DNA of 64,000 nucleotides, taken from contig JAJKFJ010021420.1 in the NCBI GenBank assembly GCA_027382625.1, positions 186,001 through 250,000 on the forward strand, given 5' to 3'. Origin of the DNA: Tetmemena sp. SeJ-2015. Lineage: Eukaryota > Ciliophora > Spirotrichea > Sporadotrichida > Oxytrichidae. Shown in pieces: positions 48,626-60,700 of the stretch. The notes under the pieces were generated by a model. That model was not told where the DNA came from. It saw nothing but the letters and a program-made list of their open reading frames with translations, and ran no database searches. Every line of letters begins with the position of its first letter. The first letter of the stretch is position 1. A program made the position numbers and the translations under genes.

Positions 48626-48739
48626 TTAAGCTATCGATACAGAGGAATTAATAGTGAGTAGTTGTAGAGAGTGGAAGAAGAGAAGACAAAGTATGTGCGA
48701 GTTAGTAGAGTGAATATTTAGGACAAGTATTTAAGCTTA

Positions 48740-49600
48740 CTTATATGACTTAATCCACTTTTTGCTTATCTGGGAAGAAGGGATTCTTAAAGAGGTTCCT
48801 TTCTCTCTTCTTTGCCAGATGGACCCTGCTTCCTCATCTTCGAACCTCTTCCCGCATCTATGTGCATCTCTGTGTCCCTAAGTTTGTATAGTGATAGACG
48901 CCTGCTCACTCGATGCTTGTATTTGCTTCCGTGCTCTGATACTTTGCTCTCTCCTTCATTAAGTAGATGGCCAGTGCCAGGTTTCTCTCACAGTTAACTA
49001 TAAAACTTACTAGAGAAGTAGGATACTTCTGAAGCTTGCTTCAAACATTGCGTACGCTGATAACTATTCCTTGCTTCTTTGGTCGTTCTCCTCTACTTAG
49101 GATCTCTTCCTGTGTGCATTCAATGATCTCTTTGAGGCTCTGCACGTACAGTAGCAGGACGCCAAAGAAGAACCTTCGTTCTGGCACACTCTGTTTGAGA
49201 AGTTGTTCCTTGTTAGAAGGAATAGAGGAACGTCCGGATCTCCATCGCTCGTCATACAATATAGTGACTGAGGATCTCAGGATAGTTTGGGATATCCATC
49301 ATGTTGACATCGATTTTTTGGGAGCTTTCTTCTCATCAGCAAGAATTGCCTTTTGAGGAACGAGATCTTTGTTCCATACATGTCGGAAGGAACAAACAAA
49401 CCAACTAAGATTATTTTTACTCCATATGAGGCTTCTTACCTTGCTAAGTGACGTACCTGTAGAGGTCTTTCCTTGCTTCGGGAACTGTTGCTCAACTCTT
49501 GCGCTTCCACTCTTAATCGCTTACCATTCAAGTTTCCACATCTTGCTCGAGTACTCGTTGTTCTATTGAAAATCAAAGTTATGTATTATTGATCTAGATC
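48740..49600 (-). pseudogene. TBE internal reverse-strand ORF remnant (position of the 22-kDa gene)
   Basis: The minus strand carries a moderately coding-like stretch, including YDERWRSGRSSIPSNKEQLL and SLKEIIECTQEEILSRGERP at 49259-49050, with breaks on both sides. Known TBE elements encode a protein of about 22 kDa of unknown function in addition to the transposase and the kinase/zinc-finger protein. Position and size suggest this is its remnant, but I cannot confirm the sequence family by eye. Confidence 0.4.
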
Positions 49601-50099
49601 CGAACGAAGCTAAGGTCTTACTATTTAATATGCATAGTATGAACAAGCTGAAATAGAATTAGCAGCTAGAGAACTACGGGAATCAGTGCAAGTTGTGTAG
49701 ATGGAGCTCCTTTTTATATGTGTGGTGGCTCCATTAAATTAATACTAATATACTTAAAACTTAATATTAGTTACAATACTAAAGTTGCTGCAAACTTAAT
49801 TAGTAGCAGTTCAATCGCAATGAATTAGTAGCCAAGCTATTTAAGCCTTTCGTGACGTCGCATTTCTAACATGGTTGCCAAACGGAATTAGTAGCACTAC
49901 TAACTCGTTTTGAACTTAATTCGTAGCAAAATGCAAGCAGAATAAAGATAAAGTATGACCATACTTTAATACAATAAGGAAAAGTGGAAGAACATCAATA
50001 ATGACTCTTTTGCCTTGATGTTCTCGTGAGTGCTCTTGCACCTAGGTAGACAGCATACATAATAATAAGTGGCGGCTCTTTCATAATTAAAATTTGAAT

Positions 50100-51560
50100 T
50101 TAGATGGCAACAACCTAGCTAAGAGACCAGTACAACCTTAGCAAACACAAGCTAAAACTAATGTTCGGAACAGCACAAACAGATGCTGTGTGCACTAAGT
50201 GCAGGGAGAGCTCTCAACTTGGGCTCGAGCAAGAGATCTCTGTTTGCTTTAAATTGTCAAGCCAAGAGTTGAGAGTCGGTGGGCGTTTAAAACTATCGCA
50301 CCTGATGCCCTCTCGTTGCTGCTCCAGGATCAATGAGGAGAAGAAACTTTTGAATTGAGTAATGTCAACGACAGTTCGAATTCCTCAGAGCCTCAACGGC
50401 ACATCTAAGGAAAGTCACTCAGACCAAACCTCAATCTTTGGAACCAGCATTAGAAAGGTGACGCGTCGCTATCCTTGCTCAACTTGTGAGAGACATTCTC
50501 TCACTCTGCTTTCCTAAGGAAACACATGGAGAAGAAGCACATGGCTGAGTTGTAATTAGATTGAAAAGAAACTTTAAAGGATGGTTGCCAGCTAAGAGGC
50601 AAGCAAGATACCTTGACAAGGTTCAACTAAGAGGAAGCAGAGGGAGAAGAAGAGGAAGATTGAGTTCATGAATCAGAAAGCCTTAGTGTATGGTGTCAGA
50701 AAGTTTCAGCTAGCTCAAAGCAAGATCCTGCTTGAGAGTTTTGTAACTTTGGAGAGTGTGTTCAAAATTTACCTCCACCTTGCTTGATGCGAAGCGAGAG
50801 GACACCCATCATACAAGAAGAGTGCTTACAAGATCTTCCTTACGAATACCTTGTAAAGAAGAAGAGAGAGGTCTTGAATTCGCAACGAACTGACAGTGTT
50901 GAAGAGAAGCGAGGGACAAAACTTGAAGTCGTTCTTCATCTTGCTGTGTTCTTATCGATCATGATTCATCGCCATTCGCCTTCCTAAATGGGAGATACAC
51001 TAAGAGATTTCTCAGCACGAGGCGCAACAATACTAGCTTACTTTTTGATATTCTTACTGACGTCGTATAGAGGAGTGTGAGTTGCATTGAGTTGGATTCG
51101 TGCACAGAGATCTCAAGCCAGAGAACATCATGATAAACTTGGAACCAGTCAGAGCAACTGTCATAGACTTCAACAGAGTTGTAAGAAGAGAAAACATTGA
51201 GGAAGCATCGGTGCAAGGAACTGCAGTCTACTTCCCATAGAGACAGACTTGGCTAACGGTTCAGTGCAGTGGGACATTTGTCTATAGTTCCAATCATACT
51301 TGAATGCGATATGAACCAGAGGAATACTACTATGTGAAAGTGAAGATGATGCCATATAATTCGCAACAAGACATTGTGGATAGACAAGGTATCAGAACCT
51401 TTGGAAAGTTAGTAAACAAAGTAATAATCAAGAAACCTATGAAACCTAACACTTATATGAGATAGAGGAAGCACTTAAAGGTCTAAAATTCAGAGAATAT
51501 GAGACAGACGTCAAGGTCACCTTCCTAGAAGACTTTAGATTGCCTGTTTAGGGTTAAAAT
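50100..51560 (+). pseudogene. TBE kinase/zinc-finger ORF remnant (57-kDa gene)
   Basis: Plus-strand remnant beginning ATTQLRDQYNLSKHKLKL near 50107, with Cys pairs (CTKCRE, CSTCERH) consistent with zinc fingers. Further on is a protein-kinase-like catalytic loop: HRDLKPENIMINLEPV then VIDFNRVVRRENIEEASVQG and TAVYFP. The DFG motif reads DFN. Frameshifts separate the blocks. This combination is the described content of the TBE 57-kDa protein. The kinase loop is remarkably well kept for a decayed element. Confidence 0.65.
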
Positions 51561-51602
51561 TTAGCATGATTATAAGTATTAATAAAGAAATTAATTATAC
51601 AC

Positions 51603-51648
51603 AACTTATTTTCACTTTCTTATCATATTATGGGGTTTTGGGGTTTTG
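51603..51648 (-). repeat. TBE right terminal inverted repeat with 17-bp telomeric tip
   Basis: Contains TTTTCACTTTCTTATCAT followed by the G4T4G4T4G tip at 51632-51648. Pairs with the left end of the element. Confidence 0.9.
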
Positions 51649-51792
51649 AGTGGGAGGTGGATGTGGACGGATGCTCTCAACGCTGTTCCAAGATTAGTTG
51701 GACAGGAAGTGATGTAGCCGAGGTGCTCATCGTGAGCGAATTTAGCCACCTTTTCAATGTGGGTGCAAGCTTACGAGAGCCTGGTGAAAACT
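51649..51792 (-). pseudogene. Partial duplicate of the arginine kinase gene, second part (beyond the transposon)
   Basis: Begins with the AGT target duplication and continues the kinase sequence exactly where it stopped at 47585 (GTGGGAGGTGGATGTGGACG). It matches 56271-56418 nearly base for base and encodes the CPTNLGT region of kinase domain 3. Homology stops at about 51792, the right boundary of the duplication. Confidence 0.85.
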
Positions 51793-51899
51793 GATGATTT
51801 TGACTTTATAATAATTTCATAGATAAATATAATAAAGATAAAAAGTTCTTAGATGTTTTGAGGAAAACGGATTGAACAATTTTAATTTAATTTTTTAGT

Positions 51900-54278
51900 T
51901 TATAATTATTGCCTTATATTGCTGCTCAGTCATATTACTATTCATCTCTTTCACATACCTTTCTCTCTATTGAAACTTGTCCACATTCTTCTACAAAGTC
52001 TTCGAGTGCTTTTGTAAATTTCTTGCGCCTCTCTTGATACCGTTTACGCGTCATGTCGAGGTTCCAGAAATTTTTTGTGGGGTCACCAATGTTATTACCG
52101 CATCCGCTTGGCAAAGCTCGTTCAGGTTCAAATGCCTGCCAGAGTTTGTTCAACTCTAAATTCCTGAAATCATTTTCGAGAAGAATCGCTTGCCTGATTT
52201 GGTATTTGAGGATGTTTTTAGTAATCACCCCTTTCGAAGTTTGGTCCACCGAGCTTGCGTGCGCTTGAGATTCATGGTGAGTAAGAGAAGAATTCTGTTA
52301 GTGTGGAAGTGGCTGTTGAAGATGAGCACCTTCTTAAACTTGTGAATGCGAGTTAGAGGAAAAGGCAGTGAGTTGGTTTTTAGCTATCGGCAACTGCTGG
52401 GTCAAGGTTTTCTTGAGTTGGCTGTGATCATATATTTTATCGGTCTATGAAATGATAGTTAACATATCATTTGCCTCTTCAGATTTTATCAGGATTGGCT
52501 TCTATACCCTCTTATCAGTTTGTTGATACTAAGCTGCGTTCTTCTTGACTTCCTCTTCAGGCTCGTCTTTCACAGAAAACAGGAGACCTCTCTTAAATAT
52601 TTCATTAACATAAAACTCATTATAAAAGATCTTGTTTTGTTCATACTAGAGCTACTCCTTTATATCCTCTTCAGTCTTCATAATTGCTAGGAACACTGGA
52701 GACTTGGAAATATCCCCAACTATAAAACTGTTGGCAGAGTTCTAATGACCTCCATTTTCGCCTTCCATAAATCCTCCTTGGCCTTTCAGATTGCAAGAGA
52801 CCTAATTTGAAACTTAATTTAAGGTGGCAGCGATCCTTGAAGTTTCTTCTTAAGTTGCTTAAGAGAAGGCGGTGCTCTAGATCTGAATGTTTTACCTAAC
52901 TTCATCCTGCAAGTGATTTTAAGAAATCGTGTCTCTGCTTTCTTATGGTTTCTCACCACTTGGAGAAGCCCAGATAAAGTTTTCATTCATAAACTTCGAC
53001 TTTTAATAGAAACGATATTAAGGCTATAAATTTTTATTCAGCAAGTCTAGAGTTTCTTAACTGGGAGTATCGCTCCAGTCCACGGCGAGATCACTGTTTT
53101 GCAAATTTTCTTTTCCATCATAGCCGCCTTAAAATGAATTTTGAATTATCAAGGTACTTTCGCGTAAATCTTTCGCCTTGCTCTTCCTTTGAATCTTAGA
53201 ACACCTTTTCTTTTGAGTTGTTGGTTTGGGTTCTCTCGGGATAAATTTATCTTTAATTTTTATCATTTAATTTTGAGGGATCTTTTTAGAGCTTCTCAGC
53301 TAAGCCACGTTTTCCAGAAAAGTCTCATTCTCAATTTAAGATAAAGACTACTAAGACTCTCTCTTCTATTTTCTAGGCCTTTTCACAGTCACCTTTGAGA
53401 TTTTGCGAGAAGCTTTTCTTTTATCCTAAGGAAGATCTTCATTCAACAATAAATTATCCAGTATTAATTTCTAGTATTAATTACAAATTCTTAAACTTAG
53501 ATAGTAATGATTGAGTAAATGAGATATGCGATCAGATCCTTTCTTAGTCGAAACCTTGTGAGCTTTTCTGCGATCAGAAAAATGTTCACTGTAATACTGA
53601 AAGCAATCGATCTGTTCAGAAAATCGTACCTTTTCAGTCAAGGCTGCTTTTTCGCCGCGATGGTTCTTACCCTTCTTTGTGATTTTAGATAATACAGAAG
53701 GTAGGGCAATCTTTTGGTCATTGCAGTAATTCAAAGTTGAATTTTAAATTTTCTATTTAAAATTGAGCCACGCATTGCCTTCACTCATTTTATGATCTTC
53801 AATGTTGCTATCTCCCTCAAGCAATTTCAAATTCATTTCCCAATTTTCAAGACCCATGGCTTCCTGTGCAACCATTTATGCTTGAGCATTTAGAAATGCG
53901 CCTCTTTTAGCACCCTCGTTAGTGTGATTTGGGCCACCACTCCTCGTGAGAACTTTGATATTTACTTAGATCTTTCTCGTTGAGGCTCTTACTTTTGGTG
54001 TCTAGTGAGCTAGCAACTCCTTACGGTGATGAGTTGCCTATAGAGCTGGTTTAGACAGAAGGACGTGCTCCCTTATGCTTTAAAGATTAATCGTCAAAAA
54101 TAGAGGAATCTATTTATAGGTTAAAGTTGAAAACATATTAGTGCTATTAAGCATAGTTCTGATTTATGCTGCCCATTACAACACTATTTTGTACTGGAGC
54201 GAAACAAGCAGTAGAGGAGTCTATCTGATATTCTCCATTAGGAAAGGAGGAAAAGTTTTGTACTTCGTTAGCAGACAT
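51900..54278 (-). CDS. Unrecognised Ser/Lys-rich protein between the two kinase copies
   Basis: Start ATG 54278 (MSANEVQNFSSFPNGEYQID). Coding-like pieces on the minus strand include LENWEMNLKLLEGDSNIEDH near 53830, ALPSVLSKITKKGKNHRGEK near 53690, FMNENFIWASPSGEKP near 52970, and a well-ordered C-terminal part: SKGVITKNILKYQIRQAILL then ENDFRNLELNKLWQAFEPER and RKRYQERRKKFTKALEDFVE (52240-51960). Frame changes between these pieces indicate introns or IESs that I did not place, and the stop is uncertain. I do not recognise the family. The gene lies between the arginine kinase gene and its decayed partial duplicate, so it was probably carried along or trapped by that rearrangement. Confidence 0.5.
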
Positions 54279-54744
54279 TACTAAATTCAAATATATAATT
54301 CTATTACAACTAAAAGAGGGGAAGATATAACTTTACGAAATATTCAAATTACGTTTTTAAATGAGCATGAAGTAACCTCTAAGAATAAATTTTAATCGCT
54401 TATATTTATGAAAATTAAAGGATTATTTCTCTAATGCTATATATAATTATTTAAGATTTTAAATGAGAATTAAATTAATATTGGGGGGGGAGTGTTAAAA
54501 TCATAAAGCTTAAAAAATTTCAAAAAGTATATTATTCATATTTAAAAAAGTTTCTCAATTATTACTTACATAAAATACCGCAGATATTCTTTGATTTAAT
54601 ATAAATGAAACTATTAATTATTTTAATATTATTCTTCTCAACTTAAAATTTAATTGTCAACTTAAAACTAATTTATAAATTAAATAAATGTTAAAATAAA
54701 AAAGAAGATTTTTATATATCCTAAAAATAATTATTATTGTATCA
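54279..54744. other. Very AT-rich spacer
   Basis: About 470 bp with long A/T runs and one run of nine G (54482-54490). No gene seen. The arginine kinase frame may extend a little into its right end, because no TGA occurs in frame until about 54640. Confidence 0.45.
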
Positions 54745-57700
54745 TAGCTTTGACACCGTTGTACATATCCTGGACAAGACTCACCTCTGAGAAACCAAGG
54801 CGACGCTTGTTCGAAATGTCAAACACGCTGTCCACAGTCTCCGAGTGCTCTCCGTGGATGCCTCTGATCTGCACGTGGTATTAGTCAGCTATGGCTTGGA
54901 AAGCTTCCATGTTTTGCGCCAACTTTGGCAGTCTGATGTGCACTGAAGCACGAAGCGCAGTGCCTAGGTTAGTCGGGCAGGACGTAATGTATCCCAAGTT
55001 AAAATATTAAAGTGCTCATCGTGAGAGAACTTCACAGTCTTCTCGATGTGGGTGCATGCTCGTGATAAAACTTAATCCTGAAAAAGCTTTTACTTTCACA
55101 AATGTTTAAATTTAGCCTCTCGAACACTGCTCCAATGTCGCAACTCTGCTGCATGGAAATGATTCGTAGTTGATCCTCCTCGTTGACCCAAACCAAGAAT
55201 GTCTTGTTCTCGTTGTGGAAAATTCCTCTTCCTTCTGGCCAGTCTCTGTTCAAACCGCATGCCTCGAGGAATCCTCAATTTTATAATGGACATCATATAA
55301 TTTTTAATCTGTCGCCCTCTTTGAACAAGAAGTGATCATCGATAAGTTGCTTCCTGTCTTCCTCTGCGAGCGAGTTAAGAGCGTAGTACTTGCCAGCCAG
55401 ATCTCCATCAAATGAAGTCAAAGCGTCAGTAACCTTTTCTTCAATGTCAAGTCGTTACTCCTTCGTCAGACCCGGCCCAAGAGGGTAATCATAGATAGAA
55501 TTGTAGATGTGTTATTGAATCAGCCAGATTTCTGCCCACCCTAATTCTTGTACTCACGATCATGTTTGCTGGATCGCCTTCCTCAAAGAGTGGAGGGCAG
55601 TGAAGCTTTGAACTGTCCATGTCGCTCACGTGTTTCGCATTTACTGGGTCGTGGCCATGATACTCTTTGATAATTTGGTTAAATAGGTCTGAGAATACAG
55701 TATAAGAGTCTTGCGAACCAGCATAATTAAGTCACAAGAAACTTTAATAAAGCATAAACTCCAATACCAGAGTCAACATTCTTGCAGCCTGAGAATATAG
55801 CTTGCTTGAAAGAGAATCCGAACTGATCCTTCTTCTTTTTGTTTGCCATCCACAATTCCTTGGTGCAGAACTTGGAGAGAAGGGATTTGGTTCCCGGTGG
55901 GAAGTAGAGACTCTTGCCCTTGAGTTGAGTTGGGTTTTCAAGATGAGGTCCGCATCTGCAAATTTATTATCATCATTATAATCTCAAGATCATAAATGAA
56001 TTTTCTCTTCTTCCGCTTTCGTTTCTTCAACATTAACTTCCACACCCTTTGTCTTTTCCTTGGGAGGTCTGAGGCTCTTTTCTTTGAGGATCATAGCCTT
56101 GACTCCGTTATACATGTCTTGTACGAGATCAACTTCAGATCTTCCGAGTCTTCGTTTGTTGGAGATGTCATAGATGTGGTCATTGGTTTCTGTGTGTTCG
56201 CCATGAGCTCCTCTAATTTGCACATGGAACTGATCTGCGATGGCCTGGAATTCTTCCTTTCTTTCTCCCAAGAGTGGGAGGTGGATGTGGACGGATGCTC
56301 TCAACGCTGTTCCAAGATTAGTTGGACAGGAAGTGATGTAGCCGAGGTGCTCATCGTGAGCGAACTTAGCCACCTTTTCAATGTGGGTGCAAGCTTGCGA
56401 GAGCCTGGTGAAAACTGCTGCGATGTCTGCCCCATTCTACATCGAGATGATTCTCAGTTAGTCCTCTTCATTTACCCATACGAGAAATGTCTTTTCGTTG
56501 TTGTGGAAGATACCTCTTCCATCGGGCCAATCTCTGTTTAAGCCACAGGCTTCTAAGAATCTATCTCCTTCCTTAAACAGGAAGTGATCATCTATGAGTT
56601 ACTTTCTCTCCTCTTCTGAGAGAGAAGACAAGGAATAGAATTTCCCAGCAAGTTCTCCTTCAAAACTAGATAGAGCTTAGACAACCTTTTTTTCTATCTC
56701 ATTTCTCTGATTTTTCGAGACTCCTGGTCCTAAGGGATAATCGGCTAAATTCCTTCCTACTCTGATTCTTGTTGACCTTATCATTTTAGCTTCACTGTTC
56801 TTAAGTGGAGGGCAAACCAGCTTTGTGTAATCCATATCACTAACATGCTTTGCATCCTTTGCATGACCGTGATAAGTTTGAATTATTTGATCGAAAAGGG
56901 GAGCAAAAGCTGTGTAAGAGTCGTGTGAGCCTGCATACACACCGATACCTGAATCTGTGTTTTAGCAGCCAGAGAATATTGCCTCCTTGAAAGTAAAGTT
57001 ATGTTTATCTTTAGCGTTATGGAGCTGATTCCAGATGTCTTTGGTAAGATAGAAAATTGAATTTAAAGTTTATTCTTTCTAAGATGCTTCATTAACAGAG
57101 ATTTAGTTCCCTCTGGGAAAACTGGGAATCCTGTTAGCTAATCAGGGCTTTTTAAATGGCTTCCGCATTTGCAATCTTCCTATGGAGTGAGCTCCTTTTC
57201 TCTAGTGATCATGGCCTTTACTCCATTATACATATCCTGCACCAAGTCAACTTCTGATCTACCTAGTCTCCTCTTATTAGAGATATCATAGATGTGATCA
57301 TCAGTTTCAGTATGCTCACCGTGAGCTCCTCTAATTTAGACATAGAATTTATCTGCAATAGCTTGGAACTCGTCTTTTCTTAAGCCAAGATGAGGTAGAT
57401 GAATATGAACTGATGCTCTGAGAGCTGTTCCAAGATTAGTAGGGCATGATGTAATATAACCTAGATGATTATCGTGTGCAAACTTGGCTACAGTTTCAAT
57501 GTGGGCACAGGCCTTTGAAAGTCTTGTGAACACTGCACCAATATCAGCACCATTTTACATTGAGATGATTCTAAGTTAATCTTCCTCATTCACCCAAACC
57601 AAGAAGGTCTTTTCATTATTATGGAAGATGCCTCTAGCATCTGGCCATTCTCTATTAAGTCCGCAAGCTTCCAAGAATCTATCTCCCTCTTTGAATAGGA

Positions 57701-60700
57701 AATGATCTGCGATTAATTGCTTTCTCTCCTCATCGCTTAGTGATGTCAGAGCATAGTATTTTCCTTGAAGTTCACCTTCAAATGTTGAAAGAGCCTTTAC
57801 CACCTTCTATTCAACTTCCTTTCTCTGATCTTTTGAGATTCCTGGACCTAAAGGATACTCAGCTAGATTTCTACCTACTCTAATTCAAAGATTTATTTCA
57901 CTCAGTTAATTCAAATTTATTCTTGTTGACTTAATTAATTTTGCTTCATCTGGGTGAAGAGGAGGGCATTTGAGCTTTGTATAATCCATGTCGCTATGAT
58001 GCTAATCTTACTTTCCATGACCATGATAATCCTTAATTATCAAATCGAAGAGATCTGCAAAAGCATTATATGAGTCATGAGAGCCTGCATAAACGCCAAT
58101 GCCTGAATCAGTATTTTAGCATCCAGAGAAAATGGCAGACTTGAAATTGAAGCCGTGCTTATCTGAGGATTCATGAAGCTTTTCATAAATCTCCTTAGTA
58201 AGGTACTTATGCAGGAGAGATTTAGTGCCTGCTGGGAACTTAGGGAAGCCAGTTAATCCCTCCACTTTTTTAAGATGGCTTCCAACCTCCTAGTCTTTCA
58301 ATTCTTCCTTGGGGGTGAGCTCGATTTCTCTTGCCAAGATTGCTTTAATTCCCTTGTACATATCATTGATAAGTTCAACTTCAGAATGGCCGAGTCTTCT
58401 TGAGTTAGAGACATCATAGACGAAGTTTTAGGATTCAGTGTGTTCACCATCAGCCCCTCTAACCTAGAGGTGATGATCTTTGGCTATTTTCTTGAGTTCT
58501 TCCATATTCTTGCCAAGTTGAGGTAGGTAAGCATGGACTGAAGCTCTCAGACTTGTTCCTAGATTAGTAGGGCAAGTTGCAATATAACCAAGGTGCTCAT
58601 CATAAGCGAAGTGGATGGTTTTTCCAATCTCAGATACTGCATGACTCAATCTTGTAAAGACTTCAACTCCATTTGCGTCTTTCTGCATGGATATAATTCT
58701 GAGTTGATCCTCCTCGTTAACCCAAACTAGGAAGGTCTTTGCATCGTTCATGAAAATACCTCTTTAATTCGGTAAAAAGAGTATGAGTAAAGTTAATCTT
58801 CCATGTGGCATATCTCTAGTCATTCCAGCTGCTTCGAGAAGTCTACCATTCTCTTTGAATAAGAGATGCTCATCAATCAGCTTTTATTTCTCTTCGGCAC
58901 TTAGAGACTCGAGAGGGTGGAACTTTCCTTTCAAATCTCCAGTCAGATTATGATAAGGATTTAAATGAAGATTTATTTGAATTAAGCTCATACAAAAGAC
59001 ATCTTGTAAGTTCAAATAAATGACACAAAACTACTATAATTGTATAAGTTTACTTTTAAGCAAGACATTTAATGCTAAAAAAGAGTAGAGTTAAGAATAA
59101 TAAATTTAATTTTGTAAAGAATACTGATTAAGGGTATTGAAAAGGTTATAAAATAGTTAAGTTTTATAAAATTTAAAGAGGATAAATTATGAAATAGTTT
59201 TAAATTTAATGCATTAGGAATTTATTTCTTATTAAAATTTCATACATATTCAAGACAGCAACAATCTTATCTCTGATTTCATTTCTCAAAGCCTCTGTAA
59301 CAGTTGGACCAAGAGGATACCCTTCAACATTTCTTCCAACTCTCATTCTAGTTGATCTGATATGCTTAGCCTCCTTAGCATTAAACTATTCAATTTTAAG
59401 ATCTTCAACTTTGAAATTGGTCACATGCTTAGCATCCTTTGCAAAGCCATGATACTCCTAGATTATAGCATCCAATATTTCACCAAAAGTTTCGTAAGAG
59501 TCTCTTGAGCCTGCAACAACACCAATACTAAAGTCAAGATTTTTACATCCAGGGAATATAGCCTGTTAAAATGTAAAGCCAGCTGCATCCTTCTTGGCTT
59601 TGAGATTATTCCAGAGCTCCCTTGTCATAAACTTTTTCAGTAAATGGTTAGTCCCAGGTGGGAAGATAGGATAGCCGTAGATATCATCTGGGGTCTTAAG
59701 ATGAGGACCGACTTCAATATCTTCCTCAGGTGCTTCTTCAACTGGCTCAGGCTCCTCGAAGTCTTCTTGCTCATAATCTCCTCCTTTGCTATGAATGGAT
59801 GCTTAGGCTGGTACTGTATCAGCTCTTGATTAAGCTCTGTCTAAGAACTTAGGATCAGTCTGATGACTCACTTGACTTTTTACGAGTTCGTCTTGAGAAG
59901 CATGCTCATGAATTGATTGTTGAGCTTGCTGTTCTTATTAATGTTAGCTGGCCTTTTATTCCTCTTCCTATTTCCTTTTCATCTCTGTTTCATGCTCTAA
60001 CTATGCCTTCCTAGCCGCTTCCTCCTCAGCTTCTCTTTACTTTCTTGCTGCTTCCTCTGCCTCTCTTTATTTCCTAGCAGCCTCTTCTTGCTTTACTCTT
60101 TAGGCCTTCTCTTCTTCCTCCTTTTGTTAAAGTAACTTTAGAGATTTATACTAATTGAAGCATGTATATAACTGCTGTTATCTAAGCTCTTCTTGTCTTC
60201 TGGCCTCGGCTTCTCTGGCTTGTTATTCCTTGGCCATCTAAGCCTCTCTTTCTCTCTATGCTGCTAGTGCCCTCTCTTGCTCCTCTCTAGCCTGTCTCTC
60301 CTGCTCTTCTCTCATTGCCTGCTCTTCAGCAGCCTTCTACTGATTCTATTGGTATTGCTAACAATCCATACCTAAATCACCATTATACTATTCTAATGCT
60401 GCTGAAGTTAAGTGGCTGATGGGGTTTGGTTTCTAGCCACGTTCATGTTAACCTAGGTGCTTGAGAACTTGGATTCTTGTCTAATTGGAGAACCTCCCCC
60501 GGCATACTTGGTAGTGCTGCTGCCACCTGCCAAGTCTCTGGTTGGACTTCTTCCAGCTCTGGTGTTCTTGCCGCCTGTGCCCTTCACTGGAGAATAATAG
60601 ATTAATCACAACTAAAAGAAGTTATTAAGGAGTGGCCCCTGCCAAGTACTTAGTCAAGTCCTTGTTATCTCTTTCATCTTAAACTAGGAGATAGCATTTT

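Larger units (their letters stand above)
47586..51648. mobile_element. TBE-family telomere-bearing transposon (4,063 bp, degenerate)
   Basis: The right end is GGGGTTTTGGGGTTTTG (51632-51648), the 17-bp hypotrich telomere repeat that caps TBE elements. The left end begins CAAAACCCC and lacks 8 bp of that repeat. Inside it, ATGATAAGAAAGTGAAAATA matches the inverted right end, and TAATACTTATAA recurs further in on both sides, so the inverted repeats extend to roughly 75 bp. The left one carries an extra poly(T)-rich insertion (about 47621-47670). Flanking AGT duplications fit the ANT target preference. Total length is close to the 4.1 kb known for TBE1. Three gene remnants lie inside: transposase, a reverse-strand ORF and a kinase-domain ORF. 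All are broken by frameshifts, so the copy looks inactive. It is inserted in the arginine kinase duplicate. Confidence 0.9.

Noticed and set aside
54482..54490. Run of nine G as a telomere-related signal
   Set aside because: It has no T4 neighbours and no repeat periodicity, unlike the G4T4 tip at 51632-51648.
55996..56541. Longest plus-strand open frame (181 codons)
   Set aside because: It is antisense to arginine kinase domain 3, whose CPTNLGT and GEHTE motifs are read on the minus strand.
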